A stretch of DNA of 64,000 nucleotides, taken from contig NZ_NPMN01000017.1 in the NCBI RefSeq assembly GCF_002266425.1, forward strand, positions 1 through 64,000, given 5' to 3'. The position numbers were made by a program, and so were the translations under genes. The first letter of the stretch is position 1, and each line of letters starts with the position of its first letter. Positions 1-8,919 of the stretch are shown one piece after another. The notes under the pieces are model-generated. The model was not told the DNA's origin. It saw only the letters and a list, made by a program, of their open reading frames with translations, and made no database searches. The stretch is from Tissierella sp. P1 (GTDB taxonomy: Bacteria; Bacillota; Clostridia; Tissierellales; Tissierellaceae).

Positions 1-411
1 AATGCATATGTAGCAGATATTCAGAAGGTAGTTGGAGAAGTAGGGTCTTCATTTAATAATCTATCTAATAACTCAAAGGAAACCCTAAAATTTATAAATG
101 AAAGAGTGACTAAAGACTATGATTTATTAATAGATACTGGAATCAATTATGAGAAAGATGCAGTATTTGTAAATAACTTATCTCAAGAAACAGCAGCAAT
201 GGCTGAAGAGTTAAATGCATCAACTGAAGAGATATCATCAGTAATACAAAATGTAGCAGGTAGTATGAATAATGCCTCTGCTAATTCTGATGAGGTAATG
301 TCTGGAATGAAAGAAACAGTAACAGCATTAGAGCAAATAGCCGCTGCCGCAGAAAGCCAAGCAGCTACTGCTGAGAAATTAAATAGCTTAATACAATTGT
401 TTAAGATATAA
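1..411 (+). CDS. Methyl-accepting chemotaxis protein, C-terminal fragment
   Basis: The frame is open from the first base of the window, so the start lies outside. The visible 136 residues are the distal cytoplasmic coiled coil of a chemoreceptor. They contain the typical AMAEELNASTEEISSVIQN and ALEQIAAAAESQAATAEKLN segments that run towards the C-terminus of the signalling domain. Such proteins couple ligand sensing to CheA/CheW. The ligand-binding part is missing, so the stimulus cannot be guessed. An intrinsic terminator follows at once. Confidence 0.85.
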   Translation, partial: NAYVADIQKVVGEVGSSFNNLSNNSKETLKFINERVTKDYDLLIDTGINYEKDAVFVNNLSQETAAMAEELNASTEEISSVIQNVAGSMNNASANSDEVMSGMKETVTALEQIAAAAESQAATAEKLNSLIQLFKI

Positions 412-417
412 ATATAG

Positions 418-441
418 AAGACCAGAAATTTCTGGTCTTTT
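418..441 (+). terminator. Intrinsic terminator after the chemoreceptor
   Basis: AAGACCAGAAA and TTTCTGGTCTT form an 11-bp stem with almost no loop, followed by TTTT. It begins 7 bases after the stop codon. It is nearly symmetric and could also serve the convergent gene on the other strand. Confidence 0.8.
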
Positions 442-498
442 ATAATGTTTAAATAGGAATTTTCTCTTCATTTCCATACAGATTTATCAGAAATTAGT

Positions 499-1257
499 TC
501 ATTTTATAAAAGCTTTTTCCTTTAATTTTATAGCATTTTCTTCGGTTTCCAATGACAGAATATTAGCTGGACAATTTTTTACACAAGTTGAACATTTAAT
601 GCAATTAATATTATCAAATTGGTTGTTATCAGAGAATTCTAAGTAAGGTGTTAGCTGGAGAGGGCAAACTCTAGAACATTTACCGCAGGCATAACATTTA
701 TCCTTGCTAGATATGGTGATTTTCTTTTCAGATTTCTTTGTAACTCCTAATTTTTTTCCTAGTTTATAAGATAACTTTTGCAATGACCCCATAGGGCAGA
801 ATTGACACCAAGTTCTAGGATTAACAAAGATAGCTAATAGCCCACCAACAATTAATACCATTAGATATGTATTAACAAATAGTAGCCCTAGTTTATCTAG
901 AAAACTAAAAGTACCCCATAATTTTGATATTTTTATTAATTTTCTAGAAAAATTAAACATGAAAAATATAAAAAATCCAATTACCATTGGTTTAGATTTT
1001 AGGAATTTTGGAATTTTTTTATTCTGACTAATTGGTAAAAATACCTTGTCAAACAAACTACCATGGGGACAAAAGTTACCACACCAATATCTTCCTGTGA
1101 AAAAAGCAGTTATAGTTAGGCCCATCATAATTAAAATAACCAATAGACCTAGCTTTGGTTCCCATAGGCCTCCAATGGCTACTAAAACAGTAAAGATCCA
1201 AGCATATTTTCTGATAGTGGAAAAAGTACGATTTGCTTTAATATAATAATTACTCAA
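499..1257 (-). CDS. 4Fe-4S binding membrane protein (NapH/CcoG-like ferredoxin)
   Basis: A polytopic membrane protein of about 252 residues. Two cytoplasmic-side CxxxCP motifs (CGNFCP near residue 59 and CQFCP near residue 154) and two C-terminal ferredoxin clusters (CYACGKCSRVCP and CIKCSTCVKNCP) are visible. This is the layout of NapH/NosR/CcoG-type electron-transfer proteins. I prefer the TTG start at 1257, because a perfect AAAGGAGG lies 8 bases upstream; an ATG at 1296 in the same frame has no ribosome binding site and lies inside the promoter region. A CsoR-like operator lies just upstream. The partner and the physiological electron acceptor are unknown. Confidence 0.75.
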   Translation of the reverse strand: MSNYYIKANRTFSTIRKYAWIFTVLVAIGGLWEPKLGLLVILIMMGLTITAFFTGRYWCGNFCPHGSLFDKVFLPISQNKKIPKFLKSKPMVIGFFIFFMFNFSRKLIKISKLWGTFSFLDKLGLLFVNTYLMVLIVGGLLAIFVNPRTWCQFCPMGSLQKLSYKLGKKLGVTKKSEKKITISSKDKCYACGKCSRVCPLQLTPYLEFSDNNQFDNINCIKCSTCVKNCPANILSLETEENAIKLKEKAFIK

Positions 1258-1285
1258 TAATAAATCCTCCTTTATAATTCTTCTT

Positions 1286-1310
1286 ATATATACCATAGGG
1301 GGGTATATAT
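1286..1310 (-). promoter_or_regulatory. CsoR/CstR-like operator
   Basis: An inverted repeat ATATATACC-N7-GGTATATAT with a run of six G (C on the coding strand) in the centre. It resembles the TACC...GGTA operators with a C/G-rich core bound by the CsoR/CstR (DUF156) family. It lies directly upstream of the ribosome binding site of the ferredoxin-type gene. No csoR-like gene is present in the window, so the regulator is an inference. Confidence 0.45.
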
Positions 1311-1367
1311 AATATAAATCATAATGATGAATTTGTAAAGAGTAAATTCTAGATGAAAACTTATAAA

Positions 1368-1817
1368 TTACTTAAATAGATTAATATATTCACCATATCC
1401 TTCTTTTTCCAAATCTTCTTTTTTAATAAACCTTAGGGAAGCACCATTTATACAATATCTTAATCCACCTTTATCTTTAGGACCATCATTAAATACATGG
1501 CCAAGGTGGGAATCACCATATTTACTTCTTACTTCAGTTCTAATCATCCCATGAGTAGTATCTAGTTTTTCAGCTATATGATCACTTTCCACAGGTTTAG
1601 TAAAGCTAGGCCATCCACAACCTGAATTGAATTTATCTTTTGAGCTAAATAGTGGTTCACCCGATACTATATCTACATATATACCTTCTTCATAATTATC
1701 ATTAAGTTTATGAGAAAAGGGCGTTTCTGTAGCATTTTCTTGGGTTACTCGATATTCCATATCATTTAACTTTAATTTGATTTCTTCCTTACTTGGTTTA
1801 ATATATTTTTTACTCAT
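1368..1817 (-). CDS. msrB: Peptide-methionine (R)-S-oxide reductase MsrB
   Basis: Reduces the R epimer of methionine sulfoxide in oxidised proteins. The product has 149 residues, typical of a stand-alone MsrB. It contains the NSGCGWPSF motif and the [13 protein letters not shown] motif with the catalytic cysteine, plus [13 protein letters not shown]. The two CxxC zinc-binding pairs found in many MsrBs are absent, so this is the zinc-free form. The start at 1817 is chosen because GAGGAG lies 9 bases upstream; an earlier in-frame ATG at 1850 has no such site. Confidence 0.93.
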   Translation of the reverse strand: MSKKYIKPSKEEIKLKLNDMEYRVTQENATETPFSHKLNDNYEEGIYVDIVSGEPLFSSKDKFNSGCGWPSFTKPVESDHIAEKLDTTHGMIRTEVRSKYGDSHLGHVFNDGPKDKGGLRYCINGASLRFIKKEDLEKEGYGEYINLFK

Positions 1818-2010
1818 TATTATCACTCTCCTCAATAATATATTACCCAAATGTTTTAATTAATAATAAAATAGGTTTCTATAGAAACATAAATAAATTG
1901 AAGAGTTTTTTGAAACCTATCTAGAACAAGTTCAGATTAAAATAGAGAAAGAGATTCTCTAGTAGTTATAGAAATATTTATTAGAAATTAAAAAAGATTT
2001 AAAAATATAC

Positions 2011-2039
2011 TTGACATTCATTTAAAGTTGATTTAATAT
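2011..2039 (+). promoter_or_regulatory. Sigma-A promoter of the T-box/ABC transporter operon
   Basis: TTGACA at 2011-2016 and TATAAT-like TAATAT at 2034-2039 are separated by 17 bases. Transcription would start about 10 bases before the conserved start of T-box stem I. Confidence 0.8.
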
Positions 2040-2059
2040 AATATCATACTAAACTAATA

Positions 2060-2330
2060 AAGCGATGAGAGGAAATAGTATGAATGAACATTTTATTTTA
2101 GAGAGTACCCAGTTGGTGAAAAGGGACATAAAAATCATTCAGAACACATCCTTGAGTAGGACCTGAAAAGTTATCTAAGTAGGAGTCTTCGGTTTAATCA
2201 CCCGTTAAAATGATTAGTATGTGTTGGCATACTTACTAAGGTTGATATCGTGAGGTATCAATAAAACTAGGTGGAACCACGTGAGCGATAGCTTTCGTCC
2301 TTGATTGATTTTGAGGATGAAAGCTTTTTT
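2060..2330 (+). promoter_or_regulatory. T-box riboswitch, histidine specifier (CAC)
   Basis: The leader has stem I elements AGCGATGAGAGG and AATAGTA, a T-box sequence AGGTGGAACCACG at 2269-2281 with the TGGAACC core, and a terminal terminator. The stem TGAATG (2081-2086) pairs with CATTCA (2136-2141). Aligned on the conserved CTTGAG, as in glyQS leaders, the specifier triplet is CAC at 2145-2147, followed by A. CAC is a histidine codon. Uncharged tRNA-His would stabilise the antiterminator and switch on the downstream transporter. Only the specifier assignment is an inference; the T-box itself is clear. Confidence 0.9.
2290..2330 (+). terminator. T-box regulated terminator
   Basis: A 12-bp stem (AGCTTTCGTCCT with AGGATGAAAGCT) is followed by six T. 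The 5' arm lies just after the T-box sequence, so it competes with the antiterminator. Confidence 0.88.
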
Positions 2331-2404
2331 AATTATATACAAGGGGACAACCTGGCAAGATAAATTCCAACAAGAATATTCATAAATTTAAATGGAGGGA
2401 TAGT

Positions 2405-3208
2405 ATGAAAAAGTTAAAATTTTTAGTGGTTTCTGTGTTAATATTAGGTTTGATTTTTTCAGGTTGTGAGGTTAAAAATAAGTCAATTGATACATGGAAT
2501 AAGATAGAGGAAAGAGAAAGTATAATTGTTGGGCTAGATGATACGTTTGTTCCTATGGGGTTTAGAGATAAAGATGGAGGTTTAACTGGATTTGATGTTG
2601 AATTAGCTAGAGAAGCAGCTTTAAGAATGGGACTCAAGGTAGAATTTCAACCAATAGATTGGAATTTAAAAGAGCAGGAGCTTGACTCAGGTAATATTGA
2701 CTTAATATGGAATGGATATTCTATTAGTGAAGATAGATTGAAAAAAGTCAATTTTACTAAACCTTATTTAGATAATAGACAAGTAATTGTAACACTAAAT
2801 AGTTCTGATATTAATACAAAAGAAGATTTAAAAAATAGGATAGTAGCTACTCAAAATTCATCTAGTTCTTTGGAAGCCTTAGAAAAAGCAGATGCAATTA
2901 AAGACTTTAAAAATGCAGAGGCTATATTATTTGATACTTATAATGAAGCGTTTATGGATCTAGAAGCAGGAAGAGTCGAAGCAGTAGTGGCTGACCAAGT
3001 ATTAGCTAGATATTATATAGCTGAAAGAGGAGAAGAAAAATATAAGGTACTTAATGATGATTTTGGTGATGAGGAGTATGGAGTAGGTTTAAGACTTGGA
3101 GATAAAGTGTTATTAGAAAGACTTAACAAAGCTTTAGATGAGATGAAGAAAGATGGTACTGCAAAGGCTATTTCTGAAAAATGGTTTGGAGAAAATATAA
3201 TTAAGTAG
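2405..3208 (+). CDS. Amino-acid ABC transporter substrate-binding lipoprotein (probably histidine)
   Basis: A 267-residue extracellular solute-binding protein of family 3 (periplasmic amino-acid binding type). A signal peptide ends in the lipobox LIFSGC, with the lipidated Cys at residue 21. The mature domain has the usual SBP_bac_3 features: GFRDKDGGLTGFDVELA, the ISEDRLKKVNFTKPYLD segment and EEYGVGLRLGDKVLLERLNKAL near the end. It is the first gene after the histidine T-box and is followed within 11 and 8 bases by the permease and ATPase genes. Histidine as the substrate rests on the T-box specifier and on the known HisXYZ-type transporters under T-box control, not on binding-site residues. 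Confidence 0.88.
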   Translation: MKKLKFLVVSVLILGLIFSGCEVKNKSIDTWNKIEERESIIVGLDDTFVPMGFRDKDGGLTGFDVELAREAALRMGLKVEFQPIDWNLKEQELDSGNIDLIWNGYSISEDRLKKVNFTKPYLDNRQVIVTLNSSDINTKEDLKNRIVATQNSSSSLEALEKADAIKDFKNAEAILFDTYNEAFMDLEAGRVEAVVADQVLARYYIAERGEEKYKVLNDDFGDEEYGVGLRLGDKVLLERLNKALDEMKKDGTAKAISEKWFGENIIK

Positions 3209-3219
3209 TAGGTGAAAGT

Positions 3220-3861
3220 ATGGATTACATTTTAAGCATTACCCCTTTTATTCTAAGTGGATTCAAAACAACCCTATGGGTATTTGCAATTACTGCATTA
3301 TTTTCTATACCTCTTGGAGTTATAGTATGTCTGCTTAGATTATCTAAAATAAAAATAATTCAATTTATTATACAAGGCTATATATTAGTTATGCGGGGAA
3401 CGCCTTTATTATTGCAGATAATATTTGTATTCTTTGGACTTCCGATTATAGGAGTTGTCCTTAATCGAGAAATCGCAGTTTCAATTGCATTTATTTTAAA
3501 CTATGCTGCATATTTTGCTGAAATATTTAGAGGAGGAGTGAATTCCATAGATATTGGTCAGTTTGAGGCCTCCGAGGTATTGAAACTTTCTAAGAAGACT
3601 ACTTATCTTGGAATAATTATTCCCCAAGTATTTAAAGTAGTAATCCCATCTTTGAGTAATGAGCTTATTACTTTAGTAAAGGATACATCTTTAGTATATG
3701 TCTTAGGTCTTGGAGATATCTTAAGAGCGGCCAAAACTCTTTCAAATAAAGATGCTTCACTAATACCAATATTTTTAGCAGGTGGAATTTATCTTATATT
3801 TATTGGAGTTTTGACTTATGTATTAAGAAATATTGAAAATAAGTTTGAATATTATAGGTAG
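3220..3861 (+). CDS. Amino-acid ABC transporter permease (HisM/GlnP family)
   Basis: A 213-residue permease of the polar amino-acid uptake family. It has about five membrane segments, the N-terminal TLWVFAITALFSIPLG and YILVMRGTPLLLQI features of the HEQRO family, and the cytoplasmic EAA loop EASEVLKLSKKTTYLGIIIPQ, which docks on the ATPase. It forms the membrane channel of the importer encoded with its neighbours and is presumably a homodimer, since only one permease gene is present. Confidence 0.9.
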   Translation: MDYILSITPFILSGFKTTLWVFAITALFSIPLGVIVCLLRLSKIKIIQFIIQGYILVMRGTPLLLQIIFVFFGLPIIGVVLNREIAVSIAFILNYAAYFAEIFRGGVNSIDIGQFEASEVLKLSKKTTYLGIIIPQVFKVVIPSLSNELITLVKDTSLVYVLGLGDILRAAKTLSNKDASLIPIFLAGGIYLIFIGVLTYVLRNIENKFEYYR

Positions 3862-3869
3862 GTGGTAAG

Positions 3870-4481
3870 ATGCTTAAAGTTGAGAATTTAAATAAATCAT
3901 TTGGGGATAAGAAGGTTTTAGTTAATACAAATCTGGAAGTAGAAAAGGGTAGTATAGTTATGATTGTAGGAGAATCTGGAGTAGGTAAGACCACTTTAGT
4001 TAGATGCTTATGTGGATTGGAAGCTTATGATAGTGGGAGAATATCATTTTCTCATGACGATGAAGTAGAAGAGAGGTCTATAGGCCTAGTATTTCAAAAC
4101 TTTAATCTATTTCCTCACTTTAGTGTAATAAAAAATATAACCTATTCGTTGATTAAGGGAAGGAAGATGATTAAAGAGGATGCTATAAAGAAAGCTAAGG
4201 AATTAATAGAATTATTAGGTTTGAGTGGACTAGAAGATTCTTATGAGTATCAGCTATCAGGGGGACAGAAACAAAGAGTTGCCATTGCCAGAGCTCTTGC
4301 AATGGAACCTCAATATCTTTGTTTTGATGAACCTACCTCTGCATTAGATTATAAATTAAGAGATAGTATAGGAGAGATTTTGAAAACGGTAGCATCTAAG
4401 GGAATGGGTGTTATAGTAATTACTCATGATAGAGACTTTGCAGATAAATATGGAAATAAGATATATGAATTGGGCAGGTAA
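3870..4481 (+). CDS. Amino-acid ABC transporter ATP-binding protein (short HisP/GlnQ type)
   Basis: Energises the importer. Walker A GESGVGKTT, Q-loop FQNFNLFPH, signature LSGGQKQR, Walker B YLCFDEPTSALD and the H-loop ITHD are all present, so the motor should be functional. At 203 residues it is shorter than the usual 240. It stops soon after the H-loop (GNKIYELGR) and lacks the customary C-terminal extension. The stop codon lies inside the terminator hairpin, so the short form looks genuine and not frameshifted. Confidence 0.9.
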   Translation: MLKVENLNKSFGDKKVLVNTNLEVEKGSIVMIVGESGVGKTTLVRCLCGLEAYDSGRISFSHDDEVEERSIGLVFQNFNLFPHFSVIKNITYSLIKGRKMIKEDAIKKAKELIELLGLSGLEDSYEYQLSGGQKQRVAIARALAMEPQYLCFDEPTSALDYKLRDSIGEILKTVASKGMGVIVITHDRDFADKYGNKIYELGR

Positions 4482-4493
4482 CTGCCCTTTTTT
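4472..4493 (+). terminator. Terminator of the ABC importer operon
   Basis: GGGCAG-gtaa-CTGCCC followed by seven T. The stop codon of the ATPase gene is in the loop. Confidence 0.85.
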
Positions 4494-4494
4494 C

Positions 4495-4551
4495 TTGACA
4501 TATTTAAATTAGTATAATATATTGATATTAGATATATCGAGTATAGATATA
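4495..4551 (+). promoter_or_regulatory. Promoter and possible PadR operator
   Basis: TTGACA at 4495-4500 and TATATT at 4518-4523 with a 17-base spacer. Just downstream, 4524-4550 is a run of GATAT/ATATC repeats in both orientations (for example TATCGAGTATAGATAT). A PadR autoregulator could bind there; that part is inference. Confidence 0.55.
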
Positions 4552-4562
4552 AGGGTGATTAT

Positions 4563-4982
4563 ATGGCAAGAACACAATTGCAAAATCTTACAGAGCCTAT
4601 GTATTATATATTATTAACTTTAACTAAGGAAAGACATGGCTATGAAATTATGCAAACTATTGAGAAACTTACTGAAGGTAGGGTAGTTGTAGGTCCAGGT
4701 ACTTTATATTCTTTGTTATCCAGATTTCAAGAAGAAGAGATTATTAGGCGAGTATCAGATGAGGGAAGAAGAAAAACGTATATTATTACGAAATTGGGTA
4801 CAGAAATACTTGAGGGAGAGATTAATAGATTAAGGCAATTAATCAGCGATGGAGAAGGTATCCTTAAATATGGCAGTATCTCTAAAGAAGATGATACAAC
4901 TGAAGATAAAAGAGAAATAAAAGATGGCTACAAAACAAGAAAAAGTATATTTAAAAGACCTGATGATGATATTCTTTTTTAA
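4563..4982 (+). CDS. PadR family transcriptional regulator
   Basis: A 139-residue winged-helix protein. The PadR domain is clear: LTEPMYYILLTLTKERHGYEI at the N-terminus, then VGPGTLYSLLSRFQEEEII and the wing SDEGRRKTYIIT. The charged C-terminal tail is variable. The next gene, 30 bases downstream, encodes a DUF2812 protein. PadR/DUF2812 pairs are a recurrent arrangement in Bacillota, where the PadR usually represses its own operon. The inducer is not known. Confidence 0.9.
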   Translation: MARTQLQNLTEPMYYILLTLTKERHGYEIMQTIEKLTEGRVVVGPGTLYSLLSRFQEEEIIRRVSDEGRRKTYIITKLGTEILEGEINRLRQLISDGEGILKYGSISKEDDTTEDKREIKDGYKTRKSIFKRPDDDILF

Positions 4983-5012
4983 AATAATAATATTTAACAG
5001 GGGGTGTGGATT

Positions 5013-6332
5013 ATGGGAAAAAATACTAAAAGTGAATTATTCTTATTTGCAGCATCTGATATCAATGCAATAGAAAAGCATTTTGAAAAAATGGCGAGAA
5101 AAGGTTGGATGTTGGATAAAATCGGTGAGTATATAGTTAGATATAAAAAGATAGAGCCTCAAGAATTGAAATTTTCAGTTGACTTATTTCCTAAGCTTTC
5201 GGTTTTTGATTATCCCGATAAAGATGAGGTGGTAGAATATAGAAATCTATGTATAGATGCAGGATGGAATTTTATAACAGCCTCAAATAAGATTCAAGTT
5301 TTTTATTCAGATAGAAAAGATAATTTACTGCCAATCCAAACAGATGATAGAATAAAGCAAACTATATTAAATAAATCTATATTATTTGAAATAATTATAT
5401 TCGCAATATGTCTTCCGATTTTTATATTGAGTTTAGGTAAATTATCTTCACTTGATTATAGGATATTTAACTCAAATATCTCTATGGCAATTGCAATGAT
5501 TGGTCCAATATTTATAGTTCCTTTAGTTGTATATATATTCTCTGATATAATTTGGATATTAAAGGCTAAAGCAGCTGTTAAGAGAGAAGAACCTTTGCCG
5601 CAAGCAAGTTATAAGCAGTTAAGGGTTAGGAAATCATTGTTATTTTATCCCGCACTGATTCTTAGTTTATCAATTATAATAGGATTAATATTAGATTTAT
5701 TAAATGGGAATGTTATTGGATTGTTAAGCATCTTGCCTACTACCATAGGTCTCACAGTAGGATATTTATTTAAAAAGAATAAAAATAAGAAGAAAAGAAG
5801 CAAGGAAAAAAATATTGGGTTGTTTGCATTCGCTATTATTGTTGTACTAATTATAGTTAACATAGTTATGCCTAAATTATATAATATAAATGAATCAGAG
5901 GAATTACAAAAAGGATATAAGGGGTTAATGCTCAGTGATTTTAACCTTCCAAGTCCTAGTTATACAAACTTTTATAGGGAGGAAAGCATAGTTTTTTCAA
6001 AGAACTCCACTTATTATGAAACTTTTCGAGGGAATGATGGATATTATGTAAGAACAAATTATATAAGAACTGTAAATAACAGGCTTGCTAAATATATATT
6101 TGATGGCATGATTAAAGAAGGTGTTTCAAAATATAATAGAATTATAACTCCAGCAGATAGTGAATATGGGTATTTTGATGAAGCTTTCTTTATAAATTAT
6201 AATAATGATATAGACAATAAAGGGACGGTAATTTTATTAAAGGGCAAAGAAGTATTTTATATAGATAGTAGTTTAAATTTATCAGATAAAGATAATGTAA
6301 AAATAATAATCAATAAATTAAATAATCAATAA
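5013..6332 (+). CDS. DUF2812 domain membrane protein
   Basis: A 439-residue protein. The N-terminal DUF2812 domain (about residues 5-110) contains EKHFEKMARKGWMLDKIG and the LKFSVDLFP strand. Four hydrophobic segments follow (near residues 125-145, 155-180, 205-250 and 265-285), then a soluble C-terminal part of about 140 residues. The start at 5013 (ATG) is preferred over the GTG at 5004, because AGGGGG lies 8-13 bases upstream. It forms an operon with padR. The function of DUF2812 proteins is unknown; a role in membrane or drug stress would be a guess from the PadR link. Confidence 0.75.
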   Translation: MGKNTKSELFLFAASDINAIEKHFEKMARKGWMLDKIGEYIVRYKKIEPQELKFSVDLFPKLSVFDYPDKDEVVEYRNLCIDAGWNFITASNKIQVFYSDRKDNLLPIQTDDRIKQTILNKSILFEIIIFAICLPIFILSLGKLSSLDYRIFNSNISMAIAMIGPIFIVPLVVYIFSDIIWILKAKAAVKREEPLPQASYKQLRVRKSLLFYPALILSLSIIIGLILDLLNGNVIGLLSILPTTIGLTVGYLFKKNKNKKKRSKEKNIGLFAFAIIVVLIIVNIVMPKLYNINESEELQKGYKGLMLSDFNLPSPSYTNFYREESIVFSKNSTYYETFRGNDGYYVRTNYIRTVNNRLAKYIFDGMIKEGVSKYNRIITPADSEYGYFDEAFFINYNNDIDNKGTVILLKGKEVFYIDSSLNLSDKDNVKIIINKLNNQ

Positions 6333-6336
6333 ATCT

Positions 6337-6365
6337 AGTTCTAGGCTTTTGCTCTAGGACTTTTA
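6337..6365 (+). terminator. Terminator of the padR-DUF2812 operon
   Basis: AGTTCTAG and CTAGGACT pair around a 9-base loop, followed by TTTTAT. Confidence 0.65.
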
Positions 6366-6490
6366 TATTATAATTAAATTAATAGAAGAAGGGAGTGTCA
6401 ACTAGAGTATGAATAATTAAATTATAAAGATTCAATCTTAATAAGTTTTCGATTCACAAAAATATATTTGAGTATAGCTAAAGGTGATGA

Positions 6491-6529
6491 AAATGAAATT
6501 GAGTGTGTTTTAAACACACTCAATTTCAT
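6491..6529. repeat. Perfect 19-bp inverted repeat
   Basis: Arms 6491-6509 and 6511-6529 are exact reverse complements separated by a single T. The position, 30 bases after the stop of the chemoreceptor on the minus strand, suggests a transcription stop, but no good T run follows on either strand. Confidence 0.7.
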
Positions 6530-6559
6530 TATAGTAAATTATTTATTCTCATTACATCT

Positions 6560-8547
6560 TTAAATTTTAAATCCCATAATAATTGATTGTAGATTTTGCG
6601 CTAAATCTGATAAAGTTTCACTGGTACCTACAAATTCACTCATAGAAGCAACTTGCTCTTCAATAGATGCCGTTACCTGCTCTGTAGCTGCAGAGTTTTC
6701 TTGTGCTATGGCAGAAAGACTTTGTAAAGTATCAAGTATTTCATTTTTCATATTTTCCATCTCTGTTCCTGAAATATTTAATAGTTCAATTTCTCTATCT
6801 GCACTTTTCATAGCTTCATATATTAACATATACTTATCTTTACTGTTAGTTACACTTTGAGTTTGCTCATTAACTATGTCAGATACTCTACCTATGGTTA
6901 TTACAGCATTTTTAGAATTTTCCTGTAAACTATCAACTATTTCATCAATGGATGCTGTAGAAGCTGAAGATTGTTCTGCCAGTTTTCTAATTTCCTCTGC
7001 AACAACTGCGAAACCTTTTCCTGCTTCTCCTGCTCTTGCTGCTTCTATAGCTGCATTTAAAGCTAGTAGATTAGTTTGTTCAGCAATTGATGCAATTACA
7101 CTGCTAGCTTGTCCTATCTTGATAGAACTATCATTTGTTTTTAATATAACTTCTTGAATCGCTTTTGATGCATTATTGCTTTCTTCTGTTATTTGATATA
7201 GGTTTTCAATTTCTTTTATACCGCTACTAATAGTATCTGTTATTTTCTGTGAAGTGGTCTTTAAATCTCTTGTATATTTTAAATTTTTTTCAATTATCTC
7301 ACCTAATAAGATAGCCTTTGAAGAACCAGTTTCTGTACTTAATGCTTGATCAGAAGCACCATTTGCTATTTCTTGTGCAGTTTTTGAAATTTCTTCGGAA
7401 GAAATAGCTGATTGCTGTAAGGTAGCTGCCATTTCTTCTGAAGCAGCTGCTACTTGTTCTGAAGAATCTCGAATTTCATTGATCATATTTCTAAGATTAT
7501 GGGCAATATTTTGCATAGATTTACCTAGACCACCGATTTCATCTTTTCGTGACATAAAAGATTCAGAAATATTTTGTGTAATATCATAGATAGCCAGTGT
7601 CTCTGAATATCTAGTTGCTTCAATTATTGGATTTGCAATAAGAATTCCTATTATGTACGTAATCGCTATGCTCAATAATAAAGCTATAGACGCTGATATA
7701 AGGATACCTTTTGTCATCGTTGGGATTGACTCCAATATTTCATCTACATCTGCTGTAATAACGAATATCCAGTTAGTACCTTCAACTGGTGCATAGCCAG
7801 CATATAAATTTTTACCATCAAAGGAATAATTACTTACACCAAGTTTTTCATTTAATATCACTTCAGATATTGCTGCTGCGTCTTTGAAGCTTTCATCTTC
7901 TTTTGATTTTTCTATTGCATTATACTGATTTAGTACCAGATCTTTGTTTGGATGGGCAACCATAGTTCCCTTATCATTAATCATATAACTATATCCTGTA
8001 TCTCCAAAACCAGTATCCTCGATGAGATTACTCAAAATATTGCCATCAGCCTAGCTGTTAAAGTAGCTACTACTTTGCCATCCTTTGTAATAGGTACAGC
8101 ATACAATAAATTTAGTTCATTTACGGCACGGGTCACTGTTAAATCAGATACATTTGGTTCACCATTTAAAGCCTTTCTAAGGTATTCCCTATCTCCTAAT
8201 TGGACAATAGCTCCATCTTGAGCATATGTAGTTCCATCAGGGTGAGAAATTGCCATTTCAATGAAATTGGTACCTTTCACCTGTCTCATTATTTCAGCTC
8301 TTTGCAGTTCCCAATCCATGCTTTGAATTCCTTCACTGCATGCTATAGTTTCTAGAACCCTTTTTTCTATCTCAATTCGACTTTCTATTATTTCTGCTCT
8401 GTCAGTAGCCATATTTTTAAGAGAATTTTCTACTTCAGTGCTAATGGTTCTAGTAGCATTCATTATAGAAATAAATCCAATAGTAACAGATGATAATAAA
8501 ATTAACACAGAAAAATATGCCACAAGTTTTACTTTGATACTTTTCAT
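6560..8547 (-). pseudogene. Methyl-accepting chemotaxis protein with dCache sensor (one frameshift)
   Basis: A complete chemoreceptor split by one frameshift near 8050-8053. The upstream part (from ATG 8547, with GGAGGT upstream) has an N-terminal membrane helix and the first half of a dCache domain, ending ...DGKVVATLTA. The downstream part continues [28 protein letters not shown], the second dCache half. A second membrane helix, a HAMP region and the signalling hairpin follow (conserved [23 protein letters not shown]). Restoring one G in the GG at the junction rejoins them. I therefore think the gene is intact in the cell. The 40-bp operator upstream is shared with the reductase gene at 8980. 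Confidence 0.85.
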
Positions 8548-8622
8548 TTCAATACCTCCTTTAAAAATAATGCTTATATATTTTTTTCACCTTATAAAAA
8601 CTAATATTATATATCTTAGGCG

Positions 8623-8662
8623 CTAGAATATATAAATAGAATATTCTAGTTATATATTCTAG
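8623..8662 (-). promoter_or_regulatory. 40-bp operator, copy A (chemoreceptor promoter region)
   Basis: Contains CTAGAATATAT, AGAATATTCTAGT and ATATTCTAG blocks, a nested set of inverted repeats of TAGAATAT/ATATTCTA. It matches copy B at 8918-8957 at 35 of 40 positions. It lies 76 bases upstream of the chemoreceptor start. On the minus strand a CCTAAGATATATAAT stretch just downstream could be the -10 region. The TetR protein encoded at 11000 is the likely binder. Confidence 0.65.
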
Positions 8663-8891
8663 CTTAATATTGATATTTTTGCAACATAGGGAAGTATAGG
8701 ACAAAAGTATGAAATAATGTGATGAATTTCTAAATTTAAATTTATGATAAAAGCTTACTTCCTAGGTTAGGTGGCATTTACTATTTACGTAGGATAAGAA
8801 TTAATATTATATTTATTTTCTGAAAGTCCTATTCTATAGTTTTTATTAATGCCATTTATATAGGGTTATTGTTATTTTTTTAATAATTCTG

Positions 8892-8919
8892 TTGACATTT
8901 TTTTAACCTAAGATATACT
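8892..8919 (+). promoter_or_regulatory. Promoter of the FMN/FAD reductase gene
   Basis: TTGACA at 8892-8897 and TATACT at 8914-8919 with a 16-base spacer. The operator begins at the end of the -10 element. Confidence 0.75.

Noticed and set aside
3870-4481. Truncated ABC ATPase as a pseudogene
   Set aside because: All catalytic motifs are present and the stop codon lies within a proper terminator, so the short form looks real.
6485-6511. Six-codon leader peptide (MKLSVF) with ribosome binding site in the hairpin
   Set aside because: Too short, no regulated gene downstream on that strand, and no run of regulatory codons.
6876-7157. Plus-strand frame within the chemoreceptor
   Set aside because: Reverse reading of the conserved signalling domain; no ribosome binding site and no known family.
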